Positions 11,338 through 24,765 of a stretch of 64,000 nucleotides of DNA are shown here, in pieces. Under the pieces are notes generated by a model. That model saw nothing but the letters and a program-made list of their open reading frames with translations. It searched no databases and was not told the origin of the DNA. A program made the translations under genes and the position numbers. How positions within the stretch are numbered: the stretch's first letter is position 1; every line of letters starts with the position of its first letter. The stretch comes from Chimonanthus salicifolius (lineage: Eukaryota; Streptophyta; Magnoliopsida; Laurales; Calycanthaceae), in assembly GCA_013350335.1 (NCBI GenBank), contig CM023537.1:50156111-50220110 (forward strand), written 5' to 3'.

Positions 11338-14300
11338 TTCTGATTTTCCCTGCAAAGAGAAACTACCACAAGGCTCAAGCTGCCGCCTTTTTCTCCTTCT
11401 CTCACTTCCAATCACAGAAACAAGTTCACAACTTAATTATTAAGAAATTGGAAGGACACTTGGGTCACTTGTGCCATACTTCAACACGTGGAAGGTTGGC
11501 AACTGCTCAAATTCTTTACTGCAAGGACTGTACATTGTTTTTACTATTAGTTTGTAAAATAAACGAAGCAAGCTAAAATGAGGTAAGAACTATAAATAAT
11601 AATTAATGATAATTTATTATTTAGATGATTAATTACTTTAAGTCTTTTAATTAAAAAGGTGATGAAAATTTTCAAATAATAATAATAATAATGATATTAA
11701 GTAAAAAAATGATCTTAACATTTAAAAATTTAACTCAAATTAGTCAACATGATATAGTTATTTAAAAATTTAAAAATGATCCCTACCTCCACACACCAAG
11801 TAATTCTATGAGAAGTGGTCTTTTTGGATGGAGTGAGAATTGGACTATGGACTCTCTCTTCCCAAGGCGGGTTCCTTGATCTCAATTAATTACTTAAATC
11901 ATTGCATTCAAAATAACAATTCCATGTTCGTCTTTCGTCGACTAAATACATAAGTCCTTTCGTAAATTTTGATTTTGTTCAAAATTATGCTATTATAATT
12001 AATATCTATCTTTCTTTTCTTGAAAGTCACTGAGAGTTGGTTTTGAGAAATTCAGTATGACAATCTAAATAAGCGTTAAATCCGACTTTATCCATCATCA
12101 AATACACGGAAAAGTTTGTTCATATTCAGTTAGTTTGTGCTAGAAAAGTTTTCATTAGAAAAAAAAAATTACTTTTAGAGAAAATTTTCTACTTCCAATT
12201 CAATAATTCACGATACAAATTTTACTTGAAGCAAAGTTGAATAAAAAGAATGGGAATAATGCAAATTACTATCATGGAACTTGATTAAGTGATTATAGTC
12301 ATGGATTTTGTTGTGCCCAAATAATTAATAATAGAATAGTATAAAAAAACAAATTCAATTTTATAGTGGCGTGACTGTAATCGTGATACAGTTCAAGACC
12401 TATTCAATACATGGGTGAGGAGGAGAAGAAGATTAAAAAAAATAGTTACAAATAGTGGAGAAGATGGAAAAATGGAGTACATTTCAACAGTTTTGAGATA
12501 ATGGATCGAAGAGTTGAAAAACCCTTTGATTTAATATGATGATCACAAAAATTACATAGAGAAATAGATTATTACGAAAGTTATCATATTGTCAAGTTTG
12601 TGATCCAATAAATGATGTTAGCTCTTGATTTTTTAAAGTTAAAAATGAATTATTGGATAAATATTTTGACTTATTATGTTTATTTCAATAGTGAAGATGT
12701 ACAAAATAAAAATTATAAATGGTTAAATCTAAATTAAAATAATAATAATTTTAATAGATAACATTTAATATTAAGGCGGTGCCAAAAATGCTTGGGTCAT
12801 TTGCCAGTTTTGCCCCCCTTCGAGTGGTTTCCCAAGTTATGCAACACTGAAACTTTAGGCTTATTAAGCCTCTTCCAGGCAAGGGAAAGAAAATTGCACC
12901 TCAACACAATTCAATTTTGGAAACACATAATTCTTGTTGTTTAAAAAATTAGACCCTGCAACATTCAATAAGATTAGGTTCAGGTGGAGTCTTATTTGGT
13001 TTAGGTCTATTTAAGTTTGGTTCTTGTTAAATAGGTTAAATTGGTTTGGGACTATTTCTCCTTTGAGTTGGATTTACCCATTTATCTAACTATAAAAACT
13101 TTTTTTTGGCAAGACACATACAAAAACTGACCCTTAAATGGGCATGGATCCTTTTTCGTTGGTGCATTACATATAGATGTGGTAATAGTCGTCCGATCAG
13201 TAAAGTCTACCCATTTATGAATGGGTTCAAATTAGGTCAGATTGGATCATCCATTAAACAGGTTAGATCAAATCGGGTCATTTATTAAAATGGGCACAGT
13301 CGTCTTAAGTCCAGTAAACGGGTCCAGTCAAATTGCAATTAAAGGGCCCAAGCCCAAGTAAACCCGAGTTACTCAAAGTTGAGCCCAACTTGCATTGCAT
13401 ATGTATACTTGAACCCGATTTCAAACATTTTATATTTGAACCCGATTTCAAACCCAAAATGTGTATGCATGCTTATCTAGGCGTAGCTTTCTTTGAGCTT
13501 AAAATGGAATTTCTTTGGTATAATTTTATAGAATATAAATTCTATACTAGAAAAATTATATATAACTTAAAAAAAAAAATCATAATTTATAAGATGTAGC
13601 TTTCGGACCAAACTTGGACTTTCATATATTTGGCATGGGCCTGACTCAAATACTAATTCGAGCCTAATATTTTGGGCCCAATGAATCTGACCTGAGCTTG
13701 GTCAATCCGAACCCAAAGTTTTTTGGACATTTTCATGATGACTTTAGTTAGACCCAAAGTTGTACCTTTAGAAGGAATAGATGATTGTGAGTTGATGGAA
13801 TTAGAAGTTCCAAGTACCTAAATTTGACTGACTCAGTTGACTTGGCCAAGACATGGGTTTCTTGAAAAACCGTGACAACTTCAGAATCTGATTATGGGGC
13901 TGGTTTTTATATCCTTGGATTATGGGGCTTTGACATGTAAAACACTTGAATTGCAACTGGAGTTTTGATTGTGAAAGGCATGACCCATAATACAGGATTA
14001 CTTCTGTCCAAACAGTTGCATGATCCAGTCCTAGTTGAAGGAGCACCAAGAATAATACTGCTTGGGTAGTGGAAAAGAGTGAACGAAGGAGATAACCATG
14101 GAAACCAAATTATTTATTGAGAGAAGTCGAACAGAAACCAAGGTATCATTCACTGTTTGGAAAGTAGGGATACTGTTATTGGGTCCCATGTAAAGCAAAG
14201 TCATGCTTGCTTTGATCTATAACTAAATTTATATCTAACAAACTACAATTTAGGGGGTTCATTAACTTTGAGTGGTTCATATATATGATACTCTGCAGAC

Positions 14301-14880
14301 TGAAAATGAGAAAGTAGAGGTTCATGAGTGATAGGGCATCTCTTTGAAGTTTCAAAGATTGCAGAGTAAAAGATGGTCCAATGGCCCATTTTTTCACTCA
14401 TTTGCAGTTTACATGTTTTCTAGCGGGAAGGATTTCGTTTAAATGAAGTACTTGCTGGAAATTCATTTGATTTCCGATCCCTACCCCTTTGGAAAACAGA
14501 AGCCACTGAAACCTCTTTCAGCTACAATTTCAAAGAAAATGATAAATAGCCCCTATGGTAAGAGAGAGAGTAACAAGTTTCATTCTTAAAGAAGAAATAA
14601 AAGAGTAGAAGACCATCTGAGTGTCATTTTTCTAGGTGCCCTTAAATTCACAGTAACAATCAATTATGAATCTCAATAAATACATCACCCATGTTTTATT
14701 TCAAATATGCGAGAAACATGGGTGCTTAAATTCAAGGTGCCAGGTGATGTATTGAGATGAGAGGGCCTAGTCTGGCATTGACAAGCGAATCATAAAAACA
14801 CAATTTGTTCCTCCACTAGGATAGATGAGAAATGGAAGTCCCAGTTCAGCTGAAAGAATGTAATAGACCTTTTATAATTC
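11338..14880. other. Intergenic region between the aldo-keto reductase remnant and the RING gene
   Basis: AT-rich DNA with no credible ORF or RNA gene. Bases 11338-11530 are the presumed 5' UTR and promoter of the aldo-keto reductase remnant. Bases 12950-13720 contain many gggtc/gaaccc words like those in degenerate hAT MITEs, but no clear ends. A small hairpin (cacccatgttt with its inverse) lies near 14685-14725. Confidence 0.4.
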
Positions 14881-15403
14881 ATATTCTTGAAAATCAAAAT
14901 GAAATGAACTAAAGGAAACTGAATTTCATACATAGAAATTCATCACCACCTTAATATGAAGTGAGATAAGAACAAAAAAACAAAACCCAAGTGAGAGAGA
15001 AGCACAATCAAACATCACATACAAGAGACACTGATTTCATGAGCAAGAACCATTCATTATGAAAAATTTAAACTCAGCACTGAACAGAAGAACATGGATG
15101 AGACAAAAACAAAAAAACTTATCATTCTCCTTATTTATTGAAAAAGAACTTCATGAAAACAGAATTAAAAATGCATTACAAAGTACCTTTATAACAGCCA
15201 TGTATCAATGTACATTCCCAGTGGCTTTGTTTACATTTATATCAGCATTCCACATCAAAAAAAAATGAAATGAACATATACTGCAGTTTCAGGTCTACAC
15301 TATCATAATCCAATCTGGTTGAGTTCTCTTTGCAAAATTGGTTCTTTACAATTTGAAAATCCAGTATCTGTACAGTTCAGATGCTCATGTCAAGGCCACC
15401 AAC

Positions 15404-16540
15404 TCAAGTTCCCCTCTGCCTTCTCCAATGCTCGTAATCAGGATCATCGGTAGGCAATTCAAATCGACATACAGGGCAAGTGTTCCGAATCTCCAGCCAA
15501 GGTAAAATGCACTCTCCATGATAATGGTGGGTACATGGGAGGCACTTTGCTTCTTCCTCCAATGAAATCTCATTCTGACAAACTGCACAAATGACATTCT
15601 TGAGGATGACCGTTGGCAGATTCTGGACAGTTGATTTTGCAGCTGGAAGGCTACCCCTGATTGAATCAAAATCAAATGGAGCAAATTCTACAAATTCGAT
15701 AAATTCATCGCCCTGATTCTGCTCAAAGAACTCATCTCTATTATCATCTCCTTCACTGTCATCAATAATCACATCATAAGAATAATAATCATCTTCAATC
15801 CCAAACCCTAACCCCAACCCCTGCTCCAAAAGATTAGTACCCACTTCAACATTCTCTTCTAAAAACTGAGAATCTGACCTTCCAATGGGAATCAAATCAG
15901 GGTAGAAAAATTCATCAATAAAAAACATGTCAGAGTCATTGAGATCCATATATGATTCTGAATCCAAATTGGGCATTTGAGAATCTGAGCTTCCAATGGG
16001 ATTCACATCAGGGTTGAAAAATTCGTCAATAAAAAACCCATCAGAGTCATTGAGATCCATATATGATTCTGAATCCAAATTGGGCATTTTAGAATCTGAG
16101 CTTTCAATGGGATTCAAATCAGGGTTGAAAAATTCTTCAATAAAAAACCCGTTAGAGTCGTTGAGATCCATATATGATTCTGAATCCAAATCGGACATTT
16201 CAGAATCTGAATCGGCGGACATTTCAGAATCTGAGCTGCCGATTGGAATAAAATCAGGGTTGTAAAATTCGTCAATTAGGATGCTTCCATCGCTTACCTC
16301 TTCCCCATCAGAGAAATTGGAAACCATATCCGTATCGAAATGGGTGGGAAGAAGTTGTTCGCATTCAGAGTCGACCATCATGGAGTTGTTCTCGTCGCCA
16401 GCTTTGTTTTCCTTTTCTTTCTTGGAATCCTCCAACCAGTAACGAGCCCCATCGAAATCCATTGAAGATCTGGCAGGGATGAATCTGTGGCTAGATTTGT
16501 TCTCGCTGGAACCGAGAGAAGAGGAACATCCTGCATCCAT
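15404..16540 (-). CDS. RING-H2 zinc-finger protein, probable E3 ubiquitin ligase
   Basis: The single 378-codon exon starts ATG (MDAGCSSSLG) and ends TGA. Residues 318-358 form a RING-H2 (C3H2C3) finger: Cys318, Cys321, Cys336, His338, His341, Cys344, Cys355 and Cys358, with the ILPWL tryptophan at 348 that usually contacts the E2 enzyme. The tail FELPTDDPDYEHW is typical of plant CIP8/RING1-like ligases, which transfer ubiquitin from E2 to substrates in cytosol or nucleus. The N-terminal three quarters is very acidic and contains three nearly identical 37-residue repeats starting at residues 118, 155 and 192 (SESYMDLNDSDGFFIDEFF), with a partial unit before them. No signal peptide or membrane segment is seen. 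The repeat is unusual for this class; function beyond E3 activity is unknown. The gene is intact and its 5' flank abuts a TIR transposon at 16850. Confidence 0.9.
   Translation of the reverse strand: MDAGCSSSLGSSENKSSHRFIPARSSMDFDGARYWLEDSKKEKENKAGDENNSMMVDSECEQLLPTHFDTDMVSNFSDGEEVSDGSILIDEFYNPDFIPIGSSDSEMSADSDSEMSDLDSESYMDLNDSNGFFIEEFFNPDLNPIESSDSKMPNLDSESYMDLNDSDGFFIDEFFNPDVNPIGSSDSQMPNLDSESYMDLNDSDMFFIDEFFYPDLIPIGRSDSQFLEENVEVGTNLLEQGLGLGFGIEDDYYSYDVIIDDSEGDDNRDEFFEQNQGDEFIEFVEFAPFDFDSIRGSLPAAKSTVQNLPTVILKNVICAVCQNEISLEEEAKCLPCTHHYHGECILPWLEIRNTCPVCRFELPTDDPDYEHWRRQRGT
15941..16273 (-). repeat. 111-bp in-frame tandem repeats in the RING-H2 gene
   Basis: The word gagatccatatatgattctg recurs at 15941, 16052 and 16163, exactly 111 bp (37 codons) apart, giving three near-identical acidic 37-residue units in the protein. 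Divergence between units is low, so expansion is fairly young or the units are homogenised. Confidence 0.9.
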
Positions 16541-16849
16541 AATATTAGCAAAGAAACCCTACAAAACAAAACTGTTAGCAAAGAAATTAAAAAAAAAAAA
16601 AGAGAAACCTGCAAAATAAAAACGTTAGCACAGAAATAAAGAAACCCTAAAGAAAGAAATTAGCAGAAAACAATCGCAAATAGAACAATCACAGAGAGCA
16701 GTAGAACAATGTCAGAGAGAGTGATCGATGTAGGCAGCAGATCGTAATCGAAAGAGAATCGCAAAGGAAGCAATCAGAGGCAGAAAATCGTTATCGAAAG
16801 AGAATCGCAAAGTAAGCAAACCCAGAGACGAGAATGGCATTTATGGAAG
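16541..16849 (-). promoter_or_regulatory. 5' flank/UTR of the RING-H2 gene
   Basis: About 300 bases separate the start codon from the TIR transposon at 16850. The stretch is purine-rich on the plus strand and has no clear TATA box that I would commit to. The transposon insertion probably sits within or next to the promoter. Confidence 0.35.
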
Positions 16850-17912
16850 GGCCCCGCGTTTACCGACCACACACTCTAATTACCATTTTAGCCCGGTGTT
16901 TCATTCGAGCTAACGGTCAATTCATTCGAACGTAGAATGAATTGTTTTTTTTTTATTATTTTAAAGTTATTTTTTAAGTATTTTGTATTTTTAAAATTTT
17001 TTAAATTAAATATTCAGACTAATTAAGATAATCTGATAAAAATACTTTAAAATTTTAAGGTCTTTTGACTCATAAATATTTAAAACACAGTATTTTACAA
17101 ATAAGGGTATCCCTAGACGGTGCCGAAAACACATTTAGGAATGTCAAAAGACCTTAACGTCTTAAAATATCTTTATCAGGTTATCGTAATTAGTTCGCAT
17201 ATTTAATTTGAAAAATTTTGAAAATACACGGTGCTTAAAAAATAATGTGCATAGTATATTAAATAATAAAATCTCCTTTAAAACTTTAAAGTTATTTTTT
17301 AAATTCTGTGTATTTCCAAAATTTCTCAAATTGAATATCCGGAATAATTACGGTAACCTAATAAAAATACTTTAAGACTTTAAGGTTTTTTGACACTTCT
17401 AAATGTGTTTTCGGTACAGCTTAAGGACACCCTTATTTGTAAAATACTGTGTTTTAAATATTTAGGAGTGTCAAAAGACCTTGAAGTCTTAAAGTATTTT
17501 TATCAGATTATCGTAATTAGTCTGGATATTTAATTTGATAAATTTTAAAAATACACAGTGCTTAAAAAATAACTTTTAAATTTTAAAGAAAATCAATTCA
17601 TTCTAATAAATCACTTATTCATTCGAATGAATCGAGTGAACAGTAATGCGCGTTACTGTTCACTCAATTCATTTTATCCGTTCATTTGAATGAACGGGTG
17701 ACCAGTAATGCGCGTTACTATTCACTCGATTCATTCGAATGAATTAAATTTATACGGAAATTCGTTCGAACGAATCAAAATTGGGGGATATGCGTCCATT
17801 CGTTCAAACAAATACCGAAATGAATTGGGAATTCGTTCGAACCAATGGAAACGTGGGGGCAAAATGGTAATTAGCCACCTACACCTGAAAACGGGTGTGT
17901 AAACGCGGGGCC
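16850..17912. mobile_element. 1.06-kb TIR transposon with nested palindromes, copy B (complete)
   Basis: The left end GGCCCCGCGTTTAC (16850) and right end GTAAACGCGGGGCC (to 17912) are perfect inverses. Weaker inverted similarity continues for about 70 bp (TAATTACCATTTT, then TTTC..TTCGA on each arm). The octamer tatggaag flanks both sides (16842-16849, 17913-17920), giving an 8-bp TSD. The interior (16950-17590) is a large inverted repeat made of four alternating modules, followed by clustered ATTCGTTCGAACGAAT-type palindromes. There is no ORF. The 8-bp TSD fits hAT; the GGCCCC end is unusual for hAT, so the superfamily is left open. Confidence 0.8.
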
Positions 17913-19882
17913 TATGGAAGTTTCGGCTATATGAGCTGTCGTACAACGTGGGGTCAGCCTCTTCCCGATTTTCAACATGTAGATCAAAATATAAAACTAA
18001 AAAGTTTACATGTAAATATATAAATAATATAATTAAAAAAAATCTTCATTCCAATCATCTTAACTTCTAATTTTTCAGTTCAAAATTTCAAATTAAATGA
18101 CACTAATAAATTCATTTCATTTTCTATTCTTTGTTCAATTAAATGACACAATATATATTCATTTATTTTTTTATTCAATTAAATGACACTATTTTCTTCA
18201 AAATAGTCATTTCAAATTAATGATAGAGATTTATGGACATTTTTTCACATTTTTAACCATTTTTTAGAATTTTGACTTCATAACTTTGATGCCCTGTTAC
18301 TCTATGAAAGTATCCATTTTTTATGGATATAAATTCCTGACTCATATTTTCTCTAGTTTTGTAATTTTTCTATTTTTTTTAATAAGTGAGACTTTCAAAC
18401 AAAATATGCCTTTAAATTTTATTGAGTATTAACTACTGATTTTTTTAAAATTTTAAATCAAGACATAAAATGACCCACCTGCTCTTAATTCGACCGATAC
18501 TTTCCGACTGCATCAATAAATTATAGAAAATGAATATTTTAATTATACAAAAAATGTATTTCAACATTTTTATTCATTTCATTTAATGAAATAAAGTAAG
18601 CAATTGTTAATAAATTTTATTTCAATCATCTATTTTACCTTTTTATTTGAATAGCAATAAATGTTTTATAAGATTTTTTTTTTTAATTCTCATATAAAAA
18701 GTTTCTTTTAATTTCATAAGTCCGCGAAACATCTTACAACCTAATTTGAGTCATGAGAATTTCATGACTTAATCATGTGAGTTTGATGTTGTACACTACC
18801 TTTTCTTCTTTATAATAATTCAAAAATCTTACGCAATTCCATTCTTTGCAAAATAAAGTATTCACTTGAATTCTCATCAAGTCAAAAAAGTAAAAATACA
18901 ATTGAATATTATAGTAATATTATTTTTAATATATAATTACATCAAAATATAATATATATAGACTAAACTAGAAGGTCATTAAATAATAATAATATTTAAA
19001 TTTAATTCAAATTAGCATAGGATGAGAGAGGACATCTAGTGAGCAAGAGGTACTGAGTGAGGAAATATTAGTGAAATATGGGATGAAAAGATTTATAAGT
19101 TGAGTAAATTTTTAAGAGTTCTTAATAATGGTTAGATTTTTAGAATACATATATATTATTAGCTTATGTGAATTTTATGCATTGTCGGATTCATGTCATA
19201 TGTATTGTGCATTATACCAATCAAATATTTGTTGATATCAATATATAACAATTAACGTTTCAAACCGACTCAAAATTCTATTGAATCAAATAACTTAAGA
19301 GAGTTGTTGTAGTCGTCTCGAATTTTTTTAGTAAAACTGTAATACCCTGACCCAGATTAGGCATAGTTTAGCCTAATAAATCTTGCTTGACCGGTTAATC
19401 TCGAAGATTTCGGTTAGGGCTTTGTGAAAAAACCCATGTGTGGCCCAATCCGAGCTCGAATGCTTATTGATCCAGCTCGTCCAGCTGGAGGGGAAAAATG
19501 GTAAGTTACCGCTTATTATTATAAAATTATTTTATAAATTATGTTATTATGTGATTATTATTGGATGATATGATTGTCCTTAATCAAGGAATTGTATTTG
19601 TGATTTTAAAATAATTTTATGTTCAGAAAATGGTATTTAAAACTGCCGTCAAAACCCCAAAAGGGAGAAATAATTATTTTAAATGATTTTCGAAGTGAGA
19701 TAAATTTTGAAACAAATATTTTATGTTAGACCATTTTAAGTATGGTCTAGTTATTCTTTCACACCCCAAAATGAGGTTTCTAAATTGTTTTACTAAACAT
19801 TTGTTTAATTAAGTAAATAGTGTAAAATTATGATTTTTGTTTAAATCAATGATTTTTAGTGAGTTTTAAATCTCACAATTTT

Positions 19883-22800
19883 TGTCACGCCCCGACCAGA
19901 AGGGTGGGCCCGGAACGCGACTGATTTTTTTTAAAAAAAAAGATAAGTAAACTAAACCACAAGCATTCTTACTGGGCCGGATCAACAGTTAGGCCCAGCG
20001 GTTACACATTAGCCCATCATGTGGACTCAAACATGTACCATATGCTTCCCCCATAAAATAGATATAAACATATCAATAACATCTACTCATAATATGATCA
20101 AACAGAAACCAACATTGATTAATCATTCATTGTCACAACAAAAGGACTATAGCAACGTCGTAGTCTCGATACAATAATGATTTTAAAGAGCTAAGTACAC
20201 AACCGGTACTTTACAACAAAACAAGGTTTCAAGAACCAGAAAGTACACATAAGGGTATTCCCCCTTCAGGGGAATCCCAAACCACTATCGCAGCTTAACC
20301 ATCTTAAGCCTGAAAGAGAGGGTCCTCCTCCTCGGGTTCAACGCCTGAAAGGTGAGTGGTGTGAGCTAACTAACCCAGTAAAGGAAATATAACAATGCAC
20401 ATTAAGTCAATAATAAAACAGGTTAGCAACAGTTTAATATCACATGCTTGATAACAATAAGCATAATCTCAAATAATATAACAACATCATTTAAACCACT
20501 GCCATTATCCACCGTAACGCCTGCAGACTACGCTGAGACCAGTATTAAGTCCCAACACGGTCAAAATACATCCTTGCAAGTACATCCCCGGCTCTAACTT
20601 AGCCGACACTGACACCCTCAAGTCAGCAACTGACGACAGCATGGTCCGCCCATGGTCCAGTAGACATAAACCATCTCTCATATGGCCGATATTGGTTCAA
20701 TAGCCCAGGTACGTGGAAACAATCTTACATACTCATACGATCAACATCATAATATTTCAATCAACATCAGCACTCTTACCATAGTGCATCGTGTATAGGC
20801 ACATGGGTGGGTTCATCAAAATTGAAACCACTCATTGCTCAATACTTATCTTATCATAACACCTGTTTACAAAATCTGCAGAGTTAAGTTCCCTCACCAT
20901 TATGTGTGGTTTACGCGGTCTCTATTCAAACAACACACAAGTGCACAATCAATATACAGATCAAATACATACACACGAGTAGTATTTGGAAATCACACGT
21001 TTTTCCAAAAATATCCGAGGTATATGGAATTGAGTCTCCTACTGGGTTTCTATCCTTTTTAAATTATCATAATCCACAATATAATAATAAATAAAAAGGG
21101 CTCAGTCCAAACTCATATTGTCTTCTGGGCATTGACTAGATTGACTTATTGAGTTAGGTCTAGATCCTCAGATCACTTCTCGGTTGTCTTCTGGATAGGA
21201 CCAGATCTGACATTTTGAGTAGGCCTCGAGGTCACCCAGTGCCCGACTATATAGCGTCGGCCTGAAAGTGAATCACTCAGTGCCCGACCAATAGGGTCGG
21301 CCTGGAAGCGGATACAATAGTATTTACACTATAAGTAATAAGAGAAGAGGGTTAGTACAATTTTAATTAACAAAAAGGGGTACTAATCATCACATCACAT
21401 AATCTAACAAAATAATAATTTTTTTTGAATAAAATAATAATATTTATTTATTTGATTATTTATTCTTTTTTTTTTCAATGGGAACCAACATTAAAAATGA
21501 CAAGCAACAATAATATCAAATAAAAAAATATATTTTTTTAATAAAATAATAATATCTATTTATTTAATTATTTATTCATTTTTTTTTTCCAAAAGGGAAC
21601 CAACATTTCAAATCATAAGCAACTATAATCTCAAATGAAAATAATTTTTTTTTTTTTCATCTTCTTCTTCCCCATTCACTGTCTGCAACAGCAGACAGTG
21701 AACGGCCGGAACAGTAAAAGCGAAAATGGAAAAAGGGGGGTTTTCTGGACTCGGTTTTTACATCTGACCGGTCCTATGGATTCTTCCGAGAGTCCTCTTT
21801 CCATAGGGAGAGGTTTGGAGCTTTGAAACTCAGTAAGTCATCCGATCTTAACACCGAAAGCTCACTGATATGAGGAACCCTAGAATTTTCCCTAAATTTT
21901 GAAATCGTTTTTCTCACTGAAAACAGAGCCAAATTCAAAAAATTTTGATTCAAAAGCGATCGAAATTGAAAGGGGAATGCAGTGGTTACCTTGGATTGCA
22001 TTTCTGGGCTGAAATCTGGATTTTTTTTGAAAATCTCCTCTAAGTTCCTGTTACAAAAAGAGGGTCGGCCAGTGCTGAGAATAGAGACGAGACCGAGAGA
22101 AGAGAAGAAAATCGGTGGGAGTTAAAAACCGAAGGCTAAGCCGGTTTAAATAGATTTTCAGCCGGAAAATCTGGGATGGGACGGGACGACGGATTGCAAG
22201 AAATCCGGCCGAGCAGCAGCACACGCCCGCACGCCGCTGATGCTGCTACAGTAACCGCAGGTTTTCTGCTGTTTGCAAATCAGCCCTCCAATATTTTCCA
22301 AATTGCAGATAAGTCCCGGTTTTTTTAAAAAATCGATTTTAAAACTAAAAGTGATAATTTAAAAACTCAAAAACCTGATCCAACTTTACAGATAGGTTGG
22401 GTTTTGAAAATCTTAGTTACCATAAAAATTTTGGAATTTAACTCTTATTAAAAACTATTTATTTAAATAAAAACCATAAATTTACACTATTTACTTAAAT
22501 AAAGAATTGTTAAAATAAACAATTTAGAGACATCATTTTGAGATGAAATGAAATAACTAGACCATTCTTAAAATGGTCTACCATAAAATACTAATTTCAA
22601 ATTTTATTTCCTTTTCAAAACCCTTTAAAATAATTAATACTCCCTTTTGGGGTTTTGACGAGTGGGATTTAAATACCATTTTCTGAAAATAAATTCATTT
22701 TAAAATCAGAAATGCAAATCCTTTAATTAGGAGAACATTATTTACCAATAATATACACATATCAACAATATTTATAAAAATATACACAACAAGTGGTAAA

Positions 22801-22955
22801 TTACCAAAATGCCCCTCCAGCTCGACGAACTGAATCACTGAGTTTTCGGGCTCAGATTGGGCCAAACTTGGGCTTTCCTCAAAGCCCTAACCAAAATCTC
22901 CGAGATTAATTGGTTAAACAGGATTAACACGCCTAATCTGGGGCAGGGTATTACA
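19883..22955 (-). mobile_element. Nested solo LTR (E2), reverse orientation
   Basis: On the plus strand it begins TGTCACGCCCCGACC and ends GGGGCAGGGTATTACA; its reverse complement therefore starts TGTAATACCCTGCCCC and ends GGGGCGTGACA, like E1. The pentamer atttt flanks it (19878-19882, 22956-22960), and the interrupted E1 sequence resumes at 22956. Length is 3,073 bp. Several blocks match E1 in inverted orientation, for example the repeated phrase gcactgagtga and the cagaagacaa region near 21120-21310 versus 23850-24050. Confidence 0.82.
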
Positions 22956-23214
22956 ATTTTTATGGTGACTAGAGTTTTTAAAACCCAACTTATCGGTGAG
23001 GTTGGATTAAATTTTTGAGCTTTCAAAATTAGATTTTAAGTTGAAAATCCAGTTTTTATCAAATTAGGGGCCTTTTTGCAAAAACCAGAATTTTGCAGGG
23101 ACTGTTTTGCAACAAAACCAGACCAAACAGTGTTTCCACTGTACCAGAAGTTGGCATCAGCCGCATGCAGAAGCATGCAATGGCTCGATGGCCACTTCAT
23201 CCGAGCCAAAGCTC

Positions 23215-23220
23215 TATAAA
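23215..23220 (+). promoter_or_regulatory. Putative LTR TATA box (E1)
   Basis: TATAAA within gctctataaattgagcccc, followed by a pyrimidine-rich start-site-like region; a similar arrangement occurs in E3. Confidence 0.5.
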
Positions 23221-24765
23221 TTGAGCCCCTTAGCTCAGCCTTCAATCCCTCAAATCTTCTTCTCTCTTAGCATCTCATCCAGCTGATTGAAAACCAGCCG
23301 ACCAGCCTCTCTGTTCTTCCTTGTTTTGTCACCCGTAGCTTAAGAAAGGAAGATTTTCAAAGTTCGGATTTTCAGCCCAAGAACTCCAGTGAAGGTAACA
23401 ACTGTGTTCCTCTTTCAATTTTAGTCGGTTTAGAATCAAGAAAAACTTATTTTGGTTAAGTTTTGGGTGTGTAAAATGGTTTTGAAGTTTAAGCAAAAAC
23501 TTGATTTTCTTAGTGTCAGTGGGCTTTTGGTGTCAAGATCTAATGGCCTACTGAGTTTTGAAACTTTAAACCTCTCCCTATGGAAAGAGGACTCCCAGAG
23601 GAGTCCATAGGACTGGCTAGATGTGGAAACCGAATCTGGAAAACCCACTGTTTCCGGATTCGTTTTCCTACAGTGTTCTCCAGTCGCTGTCTGCTGTTGC
23701 AGACAGTGGAGGAAGACAGAAGGAAAAAAAAATATTATTGTTGGATTATGTTGATGCTTGTGATGTTAGTACCTATTGATCAATTAAAAAAAATGTGTTG
23801 ACCCTCTTCTCTTATTACTATAGTATAAATACTATTGTATTCACTTCCAGGCGGACCATATTAGTCGGGCACTGAGTGATTTCACTTCCAGGCCGACACT
23901 ATATTTATCGGGCACTGAGTGACCTCGAGGCCTTACTCAAAATGTCAGATCTGGTCATATCCAGAAGACAACCGAGAAGTGACCTAAGAATCTAAACTTA
24001 ACTCAATAAGTCAATCTGGTCAATGCCCAGAAGACAATATGAGTTTTGGACTAAGTACCTTTTTATTTCTATATATTTTGGATTATTGTAATTTAAAAAG
24101 GATATAGACCAAGTAGGAGACTCAATTCCATGTACCATAGATATTTTTGGAAAAAAAAAAAACAAGGATGATTTCAAAATACTACTTGCGTATATGTATT
24201 TGATGCTATGTATGTGGCTTAGGATTGATTGTGCACTTGTTTGTTATTTGAAAAGAGACCGCGAAATCACACATATACGGTGAGGGAACTTAACTTTGCA
24301 GAAAATGTAAGCAGGTTTTTATTATGAGATGAGTTTTGAGCAATGAGTGGTTTCAGATTTGATGAACCCACTCATGTGCTTAAACATGATGCACTATGGT
24401 AAGAGTGCTTATGATGCTTACGAATGCTATAATGTTAATCATATGGAATGTGTAAGACTGCTTCCACGTGCCCTTGACTAATGAACCAATATCGGCCATG
24501 TGTGTGAGATGGTTTACGTCTACTAAACCATGGGTGTCGACAGTTGCTGACTTGAGGGTGTCAGTATCGGCTATGGAAGAGCCGGAGATGTACTTGCAAT
24601 AATGTATTTTGACCGTGTCGGGACTTAATAAAATGGTCTCAGTGTAGTCGGTAGATGTGACGTTGGATGACAGCAGTAATGGAAAAGAAATTATGAATTA
24701 TGGGACTGATGATGATATTATGCTTATTTGTTATCAAGTATGAGATATTATTGCAACTGTTGATT

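Noticed and set aside
13801..14397. Two minus-strand frames of 73 and 82 codons
   Set aside because: No family resemblance, no splice partners; AT-rich intergenic DNA.
20835..21094. Open frames of 62-75 codons
   Set aside because: Lie inside solo LTR E2 and are not conserved in the corresponding part of E1.
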